DNA of 64,000 nucleotides from JAILLW01 sp045629045 (GTDB taxonomy: Bacteria; Bacillota; Clostridia; Lachnospirales; Lachnospiraceae), in contig JAZQQM010000061.1 of NCBI GenBank assembly GCA_045629045.1, positions 1-64,000 of the forward strand. Direction: 5' to 3'. Position 1 is the first letter of the stretch; every line of letters begins with the position of its first letter. Below the pieces are notes generated by a model. It worked only from the letters and a program-made list of their open reading frames with translations, had not been told where the DNA came from and did not search any database. Positions 8,515 to 18,338 of the stretch are shown one piece after another. The position numbers were made by a program, and so were the translations under genes.

Positions 8515-11430
8515 TTATAATTCTCCTATAAATACAAGTTCCATTAAATAATCGCCATAGGATTCATTACTATCATCATATGTTGATGTTTCGCCGTCCG
8601 TATCTGTTTGCACTTGATGAGTATTCTCGGTATACTTCGGCGTAACTACAAGATATATATGCATAACATAACACTCTCTGCCGTCTAGCTCTTCCAGGGC
8701 AAGATATGAATCATTTCCTCGCGTATACTGGCTGTTGGATTCGGTAAGTTCGCCCGAATATGTGGTCTCTACCGAAGTTCTTCCATACTCATCCGAAGTA
8801 GAGATCTCCATATATCCGTTACAGTCAGCATGGAAATAATCAACATTTATATGAGCAGAAGTACCGATATCACCATCCAGACTTCCCTTAAGTTCAATAT
8901 TGGAAACATTCCAATCTTCGCCAAATGCGATAAGTGAACCCTCTACATCACCGGCTGCGGCAATGGCCTTTTCCATCTCTTCTTTGCCCATATGGTAGCT
9001 ACTATTGGTGCCCTTTATTGTGAATGTTCCATCGGAAATATCCACATAACTTCCCACAAACGAATCAGCAAGCGGTTTTAGAACCTCACTGCTGCCGAAT
9101 TCATCCCTGTTAACACTGTCACTGTAATATGTAAAGCGTACCGGCCGTTCGGAGTCGTTAGCTGTATTAACTTCTTCCGGCTCATCCGGATAGTCCTCAG
9201 GCTCAACGGAAATCCCCTCTTCTTCCGGCTGTTCTTCACTTTCTTCATGAAGCATCAAAACCCCGTAAAGCTTAGGATATCTTCCGGAATTATCGGTTTT
9301 GAAGCAAACTTCACATGTATCGATAACTTCCTCAAAATCCCCATTTGTTTTAACAACTTCAAGAGTAGTACCCGCATTAGCCATAAGATGTCCCAAGAAG
9401 GTAAACCTGATTGCGCCGCTACCTTCACTATTAAGAGTGGTCTGCCACTTTTGCGGATCATCAACCTTGCCGTTAATATCCTTGAATCTAACTACGCAAT
9501 CCTTATACTTTGAAAAGCCCATCCCCGAATAATCGGTACAAACTCTTATCGTAACAGTCTGGTTCATCTGCATAATAAAGTTATCATATTCCTGCTGATA
9601 ACTTTCAAGAAGTTCCGTTCTCCTTTGCATACTAAGAACCCTCAAGATATTGGGCATTGTTTCATTCAAAGTACTCTTGTAATCATCGCTTATTTTCTTA
9701 CGAAGCGCATCATTAAGTCCACCCTGAGCTGCTGCTCCAAATGCTGCTCTATCCTCATCAGTCATCAGACTGTCAAGATACTCGGGGCCCATCTGATCGG
9801 CCTTTTCCCAAAACTCATTGACATAGCGGTCTATTTCGGCTTCCATTTCCTTCTGTCCGCCACCATTATTGATAATATCTTTAAAAATTCTTAGCCAGTC
9901 TGCCGCAGAACGATATCCTCCATCCGTTCCCTTATTTTGATAGTACTTTTGATAAGCCGAAAAGTATACTTTTTCCCGCCCCTCAATTGCTTCTGCATAA
10001 AAAGCATCAAGGGCGTATTCCAAAAAAGAAACTCCCATCAAATAAACATTAAGCCCATAAGACCCGAACTCAGTCGATTCTGCAAGGAGCGCAAGTACAG
10101 TATCAATCGCAGTTCTGGATGCTTCTCCTGCTGCCTTATCAGATCTCCATCCGCTGTTGGCAATCGTATCACCGAGCTTAATCGCCGCCACACCAAAATT
10201 AAGGCGATTCAAGGTCTTTCCCGCTTTCTCAAGAAAAGCTGACGGGTATTTTGAAGCAAACTTATCATTAATACTCGAAGCCTTAAGTGCAGGACCATAC
10301 TTTACTTCACCGGGCATCAAGGTACCTGCTTTTCCCCAGTTGGTATTCATTATTTCACCGACGGTTCCGATATTTCCCTTGGTAAAGATAAAGTCTCCCG
10401 CGCCTTCCGCAACAGTGCTCACCGCGCCTTCGTATAGTCCGGCCGCACTTACCAGATTTCCGGCCACGAAACCTCCGCCACTTAATCCGTTGGCAATATC
10501 CATCGCCATGCTAAGATCACTTTCGGCCATCCGGGCAGCTTCCATGTACTCAATCATCATATTAAGATCAGCATTTTCTTCACCACTAATCATGTCATCG
10601 GCAAAGACATACGCCAGCATCGCATTGCTCATTCTTTCGTTGTTCACGGGAAAACCGCAATACTTTGAAAGATGAGTTGTATATATGGTTAGAATTCCTG
10701 TTTCCCAATCATAGTAATGAGGAATCGGATGCATCTGCCCGTTTTCATCTATATAACCGGCTCCGGCAATTTCGTTTTCGTTAAGTTTCAATGGCATATT
10801 GATATATATCATTGAGTCCGAAGTAATTCCGTCAATTTTGCAATCCACAATAGTAAGCGGCACCTCTACTCCGGCGAAATCACAATTAACCGGTCCCTCC
10901 GATTTTGATATATATCCTGTGTGGTCTTCATCTAACATACCGGGTTCTACTGCCAAAGATATACCCTCTCCGAAAATGGTATTATTGTCACTTCCAAGTG
11001 CCTCTTCCGCTACCGGTATAAGTTCATAATCATCAATTGAAATACTATAATCCTCATCAACTATACGAAGCTCATCATAATCACTGTCCGTTTTTTCGAC
11101 ATTCTGGGGCTTATTAGTGGTCGAGGAAGTGTATTCGTATTCCTCTTCCGGTGTATGTTTTTTACGCAAAAATCCCGGTTTAAAAAATGCTGTGACTATG
11201 AGAACAATCACCATAAGAAATGCTATTATGGGAAATAACCGTTTCTTTTTGCCCTGCTTACTATTTGCCTTTTGGGCATTTTCATACTGTATTTCTTTTT
11301 GTCTATTTTCTATAAATTCCTGTGTCCTGTTAACTGTAGGCTTTTTGGCCGCATTATTTGCAGTTCCGCAATCGGTACAGAATTTAGCATTGTCATCAAG
11401 TCTTTTACCACATTTGCTACAGTATTGCAT
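8515..11430 (-). CDS. Large zinc-ribbon membrane protein
   Basis: The 971-residue product has an N-terminal zinc ribbon (CSKC at 4-7 and CTDC at 18-21), a charged linker, one membrane helix (about 67-85) and a very long presumed extracellular region. That region has an acidic low-complexity stretch rich in Glu, Pro and Asp (about 715-750) and is otherwise unassigned; parts near residues 120-260 look beta-rich, and 270-560 is mostly helical. Zinc-ribbon plus single-helix proteins are common in Lachnospiraceae envelopes, but the function is unknown. It heads a three-gene unit with a membrane protein and a lipoprotein. The length is high for such proteins. Confidence 0.7.
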   Translation of the reverse strand: MQYCSKCGKRLDDNAKFCTDCGTANNAAKKPTVNRTQEFIENRQKEIQYENAQKANSKQGKKKRLFPIIAFLMVIVLIVTAFFKPGFLRKKHTPEEEYEYTSSTTNKPQNVEKTDSDYDELRIVDEDYSISIDDYELIPVAEEALGSDNNTIFGEGISLAVEPGMLDEDHTGYISKSEGPVNCDFAGVEVPLTIVDCKIDGITSDSMIYINMPLKLNENEIAGAGYIDENGQMHPIPHYYDWETGILTIYTTHLSKYCGFPVNNERMSNAMLAYVFADDMISGEENADLNMMIEYMEAARMAESDLSMAMDIANGLSGGGFVAGNLVSAAGLYEGAVSTVAEGAGDFIFTKGNIGTVGEIMNTNWGKAGTLMPGEVKYGPALKASSINDKFASKYPSAFLEKAGKTLNRLNFGVAAIKLGDTIANSGWRSDKAAGEASRTAIDTVLALLAESTEFGSYGLNVYLMGVSFLEYALDAFYAEAIEGREKVYFSAYQKYYQNKGTDGGYRSAADWLRIFKDIINNGGGQKEMEAEIDRYVNEFWEKADQMGPEYLDSLMTDEDRAAFGAAAQGGLNDALRKKISDDYKSTLNETMPNILRVLSMQRRTELLESYQQEYDNFIMQMNQTVTIRVCTDYSGMGFSKYKDCVVRFKDINGKVDDPQKWQTTLNSEGSGAIRFTFLGHLMANAGTTLEVVKTNGDFEEVIDTCEVCFKTDNSGRYPKLYGVLMLHEESEEQPEEEGISVEPEDYPDEPEEVNTANDSERPVRFTYYSDSVNRDEFGSSEVLKPLADSFVGSYVDISDGTFTIKGTNSSYHMGKEEMEKAIAAAGDVEGSLIAFGEDWNVSNIELKGSLDGDIGTSAHINVDYFHADCNGYMEISTSDEYGRTSVETTYSGELTESNSQYTRGNDSYLALEELDGRECYVMHIYLVVTPKYTENTHQVQTDTDGETSTYDDSNESYGDYLMELVFIGEL

Positions 11431-11565
11431 TTTATCCCTTTCATTTTGAACAATTAAAAATCTTTAATAATTATCGGACATCAATATTGTATAACTATTT
11501 ATATTAAGAAAATAATATCACAAATCATCCTAGATTTATTAGTGAATATCCATACCAACTTTTAG

Positions 11566-11597
11566 TTTTTATTCTATGTTGGACTGTGTTATTATTA
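11566..11597 (+). repeat. 32-bp repeat upstream of hybrid kinase, copy 2
   Basis: See 7315-7346. It lies about 50 bases before the kinase start at 11646 and may contain or overlap its promoter; I cannot assign clear -35 and -10 boxes. Confidence 0.45.
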
Positions 11598-11645
11598 ACT
11601 TAGTAGTTTCTATGAAACGGCAGTGTCATAGTTAAGGGGAATAAC

Positions 11646-13583
11646 ATGGGCGATTTATTTGACAGAGCGGTACATCCGTTGTATGCCGTAATGGCTTTTA
11701 TAAGTGCATTGATTGTTATCATTTTACTAATATCGGGAATGTCTAATCGCAAAGGCATTAAGAGTAACCACAAGATGATTTTTTACTGGGTTATTCTGTT
11801 TTGTTTGCAGGATGGTATCTGGGGACTTTTCGCATCGCATACTTTCCGTAACGATACGGCTCTCTTCGTTTTATCCAATGTTTTCCATCTTTTTGCAATG
11901 TTTTCTTCTTTTGTCTGGACTTTATATTTTTTGTCCAGAATCAAAACGAATATCAGTCATTACAAAATATATACTTTCTTCTCGGGAGCTGCTGTCTTGG
12001 TACAGCTTGTTATGCTGATTTTTAATATGGCTAACCGTTTTATGTTCTACGTCGACGAAGACGGATGGTATCAAACTACCAATTACAGATCCATATTATT
12101 TTATCTGCAATTTGCAACATACATTTTCATCAGTATCGTATCTTTAATAGGAACAGCCAAAGCCGGCCAAAAAGATGCCCGTGTTAAGCTGTTTGCTATT
12201 TTTTCAGTGAATTTATCTCCGTTGCTGTTCGGAGTATTTCAGTTAATTTACCCGGATGCACCGGCAGATTCCATCGGATTTTCGATAGCGTGTATTATTA
12301 TCGAATTATTCCTGTCCAAAGATTTTGAAGAACAGGTATACTCTCTTGAGCAGATGCAGGAAGAGCTGAATACGGCTTTGAAATCTGCAGAATCAGCCAA
12401 TAATGCCAAAACTTCATTTCTTTTTAGTATGTCACATGACATAAGAACTCCCATGAACGCTATTCTGGGATTTACAAGAATTGCCGAGAAGCATATAGAC
12501 GATAAAGAACGTGTTCTTGACAGTCTGAATAAAATAAAAGTCTCCGGCGCACAATTGATGAACCTTATTAATGAAGTTCTTGAAATGAGCCGAATCGAAT
12601 CCGGCAAAATTGAAATAAGCAATGAACCCACAGACCTTTCATGTGCCTTGGACGAAATCGATCCCATGCTTAATGCTGCAGCTATCAGCAAAAGTATTGA
12701 ATACAGTGTCTCTTATCGAAACATCAAAGACAGATACGTATGGGGCGACATTATACATCTGAACAGAGTTCTGGTTAATATCATCTCAAACGCCATTAAG
12801 TACACACCTTCGGGCGGAAAGGTAAACGTCCTTGTGGAACAGCTCAGCCACCCCGTAAATGGCATGGCTGATTACTCTTTTACAGTTAGAGATAACGGTA
12901 TCGGTATGAGCAGTGAATTTATGGAACATCTCTTTGAAGAATTCTCAAGAGAACAGACAAGTACCGTAAGTAAGCAGGAAGGTACCGGCCTTGGTCTTTC
13001 CATTGCTCAAAGAATCACCGACTTAATGGGCGGTAAAATTGATGTGGAAAGTGAAGTTGGAAAAGGTTCAAACTTCAGACTGACCCTTTCACTTAAGACA
13101 TTATCAAGAAAAGAATTTAACAAGTATTTCGGCAAAAATGAACTAAGCGCTTCAAATGACAAAACCCATAACAATTCATTTGTCGGAATGAAAGCTCTTC
13201 TTGTTGAAGATAATGAACTTAACCGGGAAATTGCTACGGATATACTTAAGGAGTTAGGTATAGAAATAACAGAAGCAGAAGACGGTACTTTTGCCGTTGA
13301 TATAATAGATAAAATGTATAAAAAGGGAAAAAAAGAAGATTATTTCGATTTTATACTGATGGATATTCAGATGCCCGTAATGAACGGATATGATGCAACA
13401 AGAAAGATCAGAGCCTTGGATGATCCTTATAATGTTCATATCCCTATCATAGCTATGACGGCCAATGCCTTTACGGAAGATATAAAAGTAGCCTTTGAAT
13501 GCGGAATGGATACACATCTTTCAAAGCCTATCAATGTTGACATGTTAATAGAAAAACTTTCGGAATTAACTGGCAATAAGTAG
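11646..13583 (+). CDS. Hybrid sensor histidine kinase with receiver domain
   Basis: The 645-residue protein begins with six or seven membrane helices over about 230 residues, then a short coiled coil, a HisKA domain with phospho-accepting His264 in MSHDIRTPMN, an ATP-binding domain with the G box GTGLGLSIAQ, and a C-terminal receiver domain with Asp573 in LMDIQMPVMNGYDA. The phosphate would pass inside the protein to the receiver; no output domain or partner regulator is adjacent. The membrane sensor part has no ligand clue. It stands alone, preceded by AAGGGG at 11632-11637. The receiver end is closely similar to the decayed copy at 419-545. Confidence 0.9.
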   Translation: MGDLFDRAVHPLYAVMAFISALIVIILLISGMSNRKGIKSNHKMIFYWVILFCLQDGIWGLFASHTFRNDTALFVLSNVFHLFAMFSSFVWTLYFLSRIKTNISHYKIYTFFSGAAVLVQLVMLIFNMANRFMFYVDEDGWYQTTNYRSILFYLQFATYIFISIVSLIGTAKAGQKDARVKLFAIFSVNLSPLLFGVFQLIYPDAPADSIGFSIACIIIELFLSKDFEEQVYSLEQMQEELNTALKSAESANNAKTSFLFSMSHDIRTPMNAILGFTRIAEKHIDDKERVLDSLNKIKVSGAQLMNLINEVLEMSRIESGKIEISNEPTDLSCALDEIDPMLNAAAISKSIEYSVSYRNIKDRYVWGDIIHLNRVLVNIISNAIKYTPSGGKVNVLVEQLSHPVNGMADYSFTVRDNGIGMSSEFMEHLFEEFSREQTSTVSKQEGTGLGLSIAQRITDLMGGKIDVESEVGKGSNFRLTLSLKTLSRKEFNKYFGKNELSASNDKTHNNSFVGMKALLVEDNELNREIATDILKELGIEITEAEDGTFAVDIIDKMYKKGKKEDYFDFILMDIQMPVMNGYDATRKIRALDDPYNVHIPIIAMTANAFTEDIKVAFECGMDTHLSKPINVDMLIEKLSELTGNK

Positions 13584-13625
13584 TTTCTCAATATTTACTT
13601 ATATCTTTTTACTATTATGTGTTAT

Positions 13626-13656
13626 AATGCTATCTTGTTTGAAACAAGGTAGCATT
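13626..13656 (+). terminator. Hairpin after hybrid kinase
   Basis: AATGCTATCTTGTTT pairs with AAACAAGGTAGCATT (one G-U) around a very short loop. It probably ends kinase transcripts, but the following T run is weak and it sits just before the antiporter start. Confidence 0.55.
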
Positions 13657-13672
13657 TATTTGGGTAAAATAT

Positions 13673-14860
13673 ATGGAAACAGTATCAATTTTAAGAGATT
13701 TAGCAATTATCATATTATTTGCCAAAGCCTTCGGACTTTTGGCCCGCAAATGTAAAGCCCCGATGGTTGTAGGTGAAATTCTGGCCGGTATTATAATAGG
13801 TCCGTTATTGGGTTTTGTGCACGAATCGGAATTCATAACCAATATGGCCGAAATCGGTGTCATTCTTATTATGTTCTCGGCAGGTCTTGAAACAGACCTT
13901 AAAGAGCTTAAAAAATCGGGACTTGTGGCTTTTATTGTGGCATGTGCAGGCGTATTTATTCCTATGCTTGGCGGAACAATATTATATCTTTGTTTTTACG
14001 GATTCGACGGTTTCGGAACAGAACAGTTCTTTAAAGCACTGTTTATCGGCTCAATTATGACAGCTACTTCCGTAGGAATTACCGTAGAAACTCTAAAAGA
14101 ACTGGGTTACCTAAACGGACGTATCGGACAGACTATTTTAAGTGCCGCTATTATAGATGATGTTATCGGAATTATTGTATTAACCTTTGTTCTTGGATTT
14201 AAAGACCCTACCCAAAAACCTGTAAATGTACTGATTTCCACAGTATTATTCCTGTTAATTGCAGTTGTTGGTGGATATATTTTTTACAAATGCTTTAAGC
14301 GTGTGGATAAAAGATATGAGCACACAAGGCGTATACCCATCATTGGATTCGCATTATGCTTCATAACAGCATATGTTGCCGAAAAGTATTTCGGAATTGC
14401 CGATATTACAGGTGCTTATGTGGCCGGTATTATTCTTTGTAACATAAAGGATGCCGATTACATAGACCGTAAAGTTACAGTCAGCAATTATATGATTTTC
14501 GGACCTATTTTCTTCTTCTCAATCGGACTTAAAACAAATGTTACGGCAATGACAAAGGATTTGCTTATGTTTAGTATACTGTTCGTTGTGGTAGCAATGA
14601 TTACGAAAGTAATAGGATGCGGTTTCGTAGCAAAATGCTTTAAAAACAAGAATATCGATTGTCTGAAAATCGGCGTGGGAATGATGACTCGTGGCGAAGT
14701 AGCCTTGATTATTTCCAAAAAGGGTGAGAAGCTCGGAATTATTGATTCAACCTATTTAATTCCGGTTATCCTTTTGATAATCATATCAAGTGTGCTGGTT
14801 CCCATATTACTTAAGATTCTGTATACCAAGGCACCGGATCCCGAAACAAATACAAATTAA
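13673..14860 (+). CDS. CPA2-type cation:proton antiporter
   Basis: The 395-residue protein has about twelve hydrophobic helices. The early motif GEILAGIIIGPLLG, the central region SIMTATSVGITV and the IIDDVIG motif, with the adjacent aspartates of the ion-binding site, are typical of monovalent cation:proton antiporter-2 proteins (KefB/NapA/GerN type). These exchange Na+ or K+ for H+ in the membrane. There is no cytoplasmic TrkA-N/RCK regulatory domain; the protein ends soon after the last helix. Ion specificity cannot be read. A strong terminator follows directly, so it is probably transcribed alone. Confidence 0.9.
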   Translation: METVSILRDLAIIILFAKAFGLLARKCKAPMVVGEILAGIIIGPLLGFVHESEFITNMAEIGVILIMFSAGLETDLKELKKSGLVAFIVACAGVFIPMLGGTILYLCFYGFDGFGTEQFFKALFIGSIMTATSVGITVETLKELGYLNGRIGQTILSAAIIDDVIGIIVLTFVLGFKDPTQKPVNVLISTVLFLLIAVVGGYIFYKCFKRVDKRYEHTRRIPIIGFALCFITAYVAEKYFGIADITGAYVAGIILCNIKDADYIDRKVTVSNYMIFGPIFFFSIGLKTNVTAMTKDLLMFSILFVVVAMITKVIGCGFVAKCFKNKNIDCLKIGVGMMTRGEVALIISKKGEKLGIIDSTYLIPVILLIIISSVLVPILLKILYTKAPDPETNTN

Positions 14861-14866
14861 AAAATT

Positions 14867-14894
14867 AAAGGGACGTTTACTCGTCCCTTTTTTT
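14867..14894. terminator. Bidirectional terminator
   Basis: AAAGGGACG and CGTCCCTTT form a 9-bp stem around a 10-base loop, with Ts on the plus side and As on the other. It serves the antiporter on the plus strand and overlaps the end of the small minus-strand gene. Confidence 0.8.
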
Positions 14895-15056
14895 GTTATC
14901 TTTACACTGCATCAGGCAATGACTGCAATCCCCGCCGCAGGAAGACTTCCCGCTCTTTTTATCTTTTATTATCTTAATTATGGCAGTAATTACAATAGCA
15001 ATAAGTATTGCTCCCACCAAAACAGTTCCCCAATTATCTGCAATATATTTAATCAT
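14877..15056 (-). CDS. FeoB-associated Cys-rich membrane protein
   Basis: A 59-residue reading frame starts at 15056 behind a good CGGAG site. It has one membrane helix (about residues 11-30) and a short cytoplasmic tail with a CGGDCSHC motif (40-47) and a further Cys51. This is the layout of the FeoB-associated cysteine-rich family, which sits beside the FeoB ferrous-iron permease and may handle iron at the membrane. No feoA or feoB is present here. It is divergent from the DtxR-like repressor, which would fit iron control of this small gene. Confidence 0.8.
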   Translation of the reverse strand: MIKYIADNWGTVLVGAILIAIVITAIIKIIKDKKSGKSSCGGDCSHCLMQCKDNKKRDE

Positions 15057-15269
15057 ATTAATCTCCGTTCCGCCCGGGAAATTTTAACTAAATGTATTAT
15101 AGTTACCTCGTGCTAACTTGTCAATGTAATTATCTCCATATTCTTTAATATCATTGGTTTCAGCCGTGAAACTACTAACTTGACCATCTTAGAACTATTA
15201 TCTATAATGTATTTATTGTTTCGAATTAATCTTAAACATGTTTCATATGACCATCAAGGAGATATTGTC

Positions 15270-15626
15270 ATGCACGAATCAGGTGAAATGTATTTAGAAA
15301 CTATATTATTACTTGGTAAGAAAATGCCAAGTGTCAGAGCTATTGATGTGGTTGATGAGATGGGCATTTCAAAGGCCTCTGTTTCCCGCGCCTTAACCAG
15401 GCTTAAGAATGAATCATGTATTATAGTAGATAACGCAGGCCATATAGCCTTTACCGAAAAAGGACGTAATATCGCCGAAAAGATATACGAACGTCACGAG
15501 GTTTTAACGGATATTCTTATTAATTTGGGAATAAACGAAGAAACTGCTGCCGCCGATGCCTGCAAAATGGAGCACGATATATCCGACGAAACCTTTGAAG
15601 CAATTAAATCTCACTTTACCAAGTAA
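15270..15626 (+). CDS. DtxR/MntR-type metal-dependent repressor
   Basis: The 118-residue product matches the N-terminal winged helix and metal/dimer regions of DtxR-family repressors: MHESGEMYLETILLL at the start, the recognition helix ISKASVSRALTRL, and EKIYERHEVLTDIL with the metal-binding Glu and His. It ends after the dimerisation part and lacks an SH3-like third domain, as in MntR-type members. The start at 15270 follows AAGGAG at 15256-15261; the open frame extends upstream but without a site. It is divergent from the FeoB-associated gene and 6 bases before the glycosylase gene. Metal (iron or manganese) is uncertain. Confidence 0.85.
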   Translation: MHESGEMYLETILLLGKKMPSVRAIDVVDEMGISKASVSRALTRLKNESCIIVDNAGHIAFTEKGRNIAEKIYERHEVLTDILINLGINEETAAADACKMEHDISDETFEAIKSHFTK

Positions 15627-15632
15627 TTAATT

Positions 15633-16433
15633 ATGATACTTACAATAGATCATCTTAATCTTAATCAGACAGCCAAAAGCGGACAGTGCTTCAGATGGCA
15701 TAAAACAGATGAAAATTCCTATCTTATTCCACCCGTACGAATTAACGGTAATCTGTCCAATCCCTTAACCATCAGTAATATCGGTAATTCTAAGTTTGAT
15801 TTATCCTGCAGTCAAAAAGAATGGGATAATATCTGGTCATTATATTTTGATATGGATACAGATTATTCCGCCGTTGAAGATAAAATTATGTCCTCCGGTG
15901 ATTCTCACAGTATAGAAGCATTTCAAAAAGGATACGGAATTCGAATTTTAAGACAGGATTTATGGGAAATTATCATATCTTTTTTAATATCTCAGAACAA
16001 CAACATTACCCGAATTTCACGTTCCATAGAAGTTATCTGTCAAAAGGCTGGCTTGGAAAATAACGCTTTTCCCTATCCCGGAGAAATTGATGTATCTTTG
16101 TTTGACGATTCTTCTTTGGGTCTCGGTTACAGAAATGCCTATCTTAAAAAGATATATGAATATGCTCTGCTTCATCCGGAATTTCCGGACGAATTAAAAT
16201 CCTTATCATATGAAAAAGCATATACAACGCTGCTTACCTTTACGGGTATAGGGCCTAAGGTAGCTAATTGTATATGCCTTTTCGGGTTACATCATATTGA
16301 TGCTTTTCCTATTGATACTCATGTTAAGCAATTGCTTAATACGTATTATATTAATGGTTTCCCATTTGATTACTATGAAGGAATTGCCGGTATCATTCAG
16401 CAATATCTCTTTTATTACGAACTTAATCATTAA
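15633..16433 (+). CDS. OGG-type 8-oxoguanine DNA glycosylase/lyase
   Basis: The 266-residue protein has the OGG1 N-terminal beta domain (QTAKSGQCFRW), then the helix-hairpin-helix GPD fold with TGIGPKVANC. Lys209 is the expected Schiff-base lysine and Asp228 (in PIDTHV) the conserved catalytic aspartate. Such enzymes remove 8-oxoguanine opposite C and nick the strand. It starts 6 bases after the DtxR-like gene, so oxidative base repair is coupled to a metal regulator in one unit. Its last four bases overlap the convergent von Willebrand gene. Confidence 0.9.
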   Translation: MILTIDHLNLNQTAKSGQCFRWHKTDENSYLIPPVRINGNLSNPLTISNIGNSKFDLSCSQKEWDNIWSLYFDMDTDYSAVEDKIMSSGDSHSIEAFQKGYGIRILRQDLWEIIISFLISQNNNITRISRSIEVICQKAGLENNAFPYPGEIDVSLFDDSSLGLGYRNAYLKKIYEYALLHPEFPDELKSLSYEKAYTTLLTFTGIGPKVANCICLFGLHHIDAFPIDTHVKQLLNTYYINGFPFDYYEGIAGIIQQYLFYYELNH

Positions 16434-18178
16434 TATGCATAGTAGTAATTGTATTCATAACCTGTTCCGTCTAATGTTGCACTAAGCAAATCAACGAATT
16501 CTTCCTGATATTCATCAAGATCCATATCTTCCAGGTTGTCTATAATATCTTCAACTGCCTCTTCGGGAGTTACATCTACCAGGTAATCACTGTCACGAAG
16601 AGCTAATGATGCTTCGGCTACAGAGCTTGCAAATACGAAGTTATCACTGGGATTTTTGGTATAGTTCTTTGCGTTAATAGGGAAGTCAAGGTACTTTGAA
16701 GTATCTTTGTCTATATCTTTGTAAGCAATTGATAGTGTGCAGTACTCGTCTTTAGCTTCGCCTTTCTTTGAAACTGTTGTATCCTGATACTTAAGGTCTG
16801 AAGTTGTCTTAGCATCCTCTGCCATTATAATTTCATAAACTACTGTTACCTGATGACCGGCACCTAATTCACCGCCGTCCTTAGTATCATCTGTAAAATC
16901 TTCAGCTGCAAGAGCGCGATTTTCATAACCTACAAGTCTGTACGAATCAACAAGTGCAGGATTAAATTCAACCTGAAGCTTAACATCCTTGGCAACTGCT
17001 ACGAAATTTTTCATCATTTCATCAACAAGAACCTTCTTAGCTTCTGCCAATGTATCAATGTAAGCATAATTTCCGTTACCGCAATCGGCAAGAGTTTCCA
17101 TTGTTGTATCTGAATAATTGTACATTCCGAATCCAAGAACAGATAAGAATACGCCTGATTCTTTCTTTTCGGTAATTAAATCTTCAAGTTCTGACTCAGA
17201 TGTAAGACCTACATTAAAATCACCGTCCGAACAGATGATAATTCTGTTAACTCCACCTTCAATAAAGTTTTCTTCGGCTACTTTGTATGCTAATTTGATT
17301 CCGTCACCGCCGTTGGTTGAGCCTGATGCATCAAGCTTGTTGAAGGCTCTCATTATCTTACTCTTCTTATCACCGGATACTCCGTCAAGCTTAACATCAA
17401 CGCCGCTTGCATATGTTACGATGGAAATTCTGTCATCCTCATCAAACTGATCCATAAGCATATCCATTGACTGCTGAATTAAAGGAAGCTTGTTATAATC
17501 TGACATAGAACCTGATACATCTACTAAAAATACTATATTACTGTTAGGGCGCTTAGCTTCGCTCATTTCTTTAGTATTAACACCAAGAATCATAAGCTTG
17601 GCTTCTTCGTTCCAAGGACAATCACTTATCTGAGCATCTACACCAAAGATTTCACCTTTTTTAGGCTTAGCGTAATCATATGTAAAATAGTTAATCATTT
17701 CTTCGCTTCTTAATGCATCAGCCGGAAAATCTCCCAATCTATATCCGTATGTTACAAATCTTCTGAAATTGGAATAACTTGCCGTATCCACATCAGCCGC
17801 AAAAGTTGATAAAGGATTCTTGGCTACCGAAGTAAAGCCTGTTTCATTTAATGAAGAATATGTTTCACCCTCATCCATATACGGCTCATAATATTCATCA
17901 TAATAACCGTCAACATAAGCTTCTTCAACTTCAGCGTATGTATTTGTAGCTTCTGTTGCCTTGGCTGCCGCAAAACTCTGAGCAGGCGCTTCGGCTGCTT
18001 CTTCATAGGCAGGTGCTGCTTCACAAGCAGGCTCTTCATATACTACATCAGGTGCCGAATAATCATTGTTTGCTTCTGTTGCCATTGCAGGTGCTGTTTC
18101 ATTTGCTGCACCACATCCAACCAACATAGATGCTACAATCGATACTGCTAATAATTTACTAACGATACTCTTTTTCAT
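16430..18178 (-). CDS. von Willebrand factor A lipoprotein (YfbK-like)
   Basis: The 582-residue product has a lipoprotein signal with Cys22 after LVG, a low-complexity region rich in Ala, Glu and Tyr (about 25-110), a YfbK-type N-terminal domain, a vWA domain starting IVFLVDVSGSMSD with the MIDAS residues DxSxS, and a C-terminal DUF3520-like region. Such proteins are extracellular and bind ligands through a metal ion; the precise role is unknown. The last residues are Tyr-rich. It is transcribed alone: a terminator region lies upstream and a convergent gene overlaps its end by 4 bases. Confidence 0.85.
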   Translation of the reverse strand: MKKSIVSKLLAVSIVASMLVGCGAANETAPAMATEANNDYSAPDVVYEEPACEAAPAYEEAAEAPAQSFAAAKATEATNTYAEVEEAYVDGYYDEYYEPYMDEGETYSSLNETGFTSVAKNPLSTFAADVDTASYSNFRRFVTYGYRLGDFPADALRSEEMINYFTYDYAKPKKGEIFGVDAQISDCPWNEEAKLMILGVNTKEMSEAKRPNSNIVFLVDVSGSMSDYNKLPLIQQSMDMLMDQFDEDDRISIVTYASGVDVKLDGVSGDKKSKIMRAFNKLDASGSTNGGDGIKLAYKVAEENFIEGGVNRIIICSDGDFNVGLTSESELEDLITEKKESGVFLSVLGFGMYNYSDTTMETLADCGNGNYAYIDTLAEAKKVLVDEMMKNFVAVAKDVKLQVEFNPALVDSYRLVGYENRALAAEDFTDDTKDGGELGAGHQVTVVYEIIMAEDAKTTSDLKYQDTTVSKKGEAKDEYCTLSIAYKDIDKDTSKYLDFPINAKNYTKNPSDNFVFASSVAEASLALRDSDYLVDVTPEEAVEDIIDNLEDMDLDEYQEEFVDLLSATLDGTGYEYNYYYAY

Positions 18179-18273
18179 AAAATAATCCCTCCATGTATCT
18201 GTTTATCCTGTGCTAAAAAGCACTTTGTTTTCCTTTGATAATATAGATACGTTGGAGGGATTATATTTTTATG

Positions 18274-18338
18274 GGTTTTTTTAAAAATTTTTTTAAAAAT
18301 TTTTAAAAAACCTCAAAAGCCTTGATTTTACGGGCTTT
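18274..18338 (-). terminator. Terminator and A/T palindrome after the GH51 gene
   Basis: Reading on the minus strand, AAAGCC and GGCTTT (18316-18338) form a hairpin followed by T-rich sequence. Beyond it lies an almost pure A/T palindrome (18274-18312). Together they separate the arabinose operon from the vWA gene, whose promoter must lie between 18179 and 18273. Confidence 0.65.

Noticed and set aside
10157..10675. 172-residue open frame opposite the zinc-ribbon protein
   Set aside because: Lies wholly within a long gene on the other strand and lacks domain features; a by-product of codon bias.
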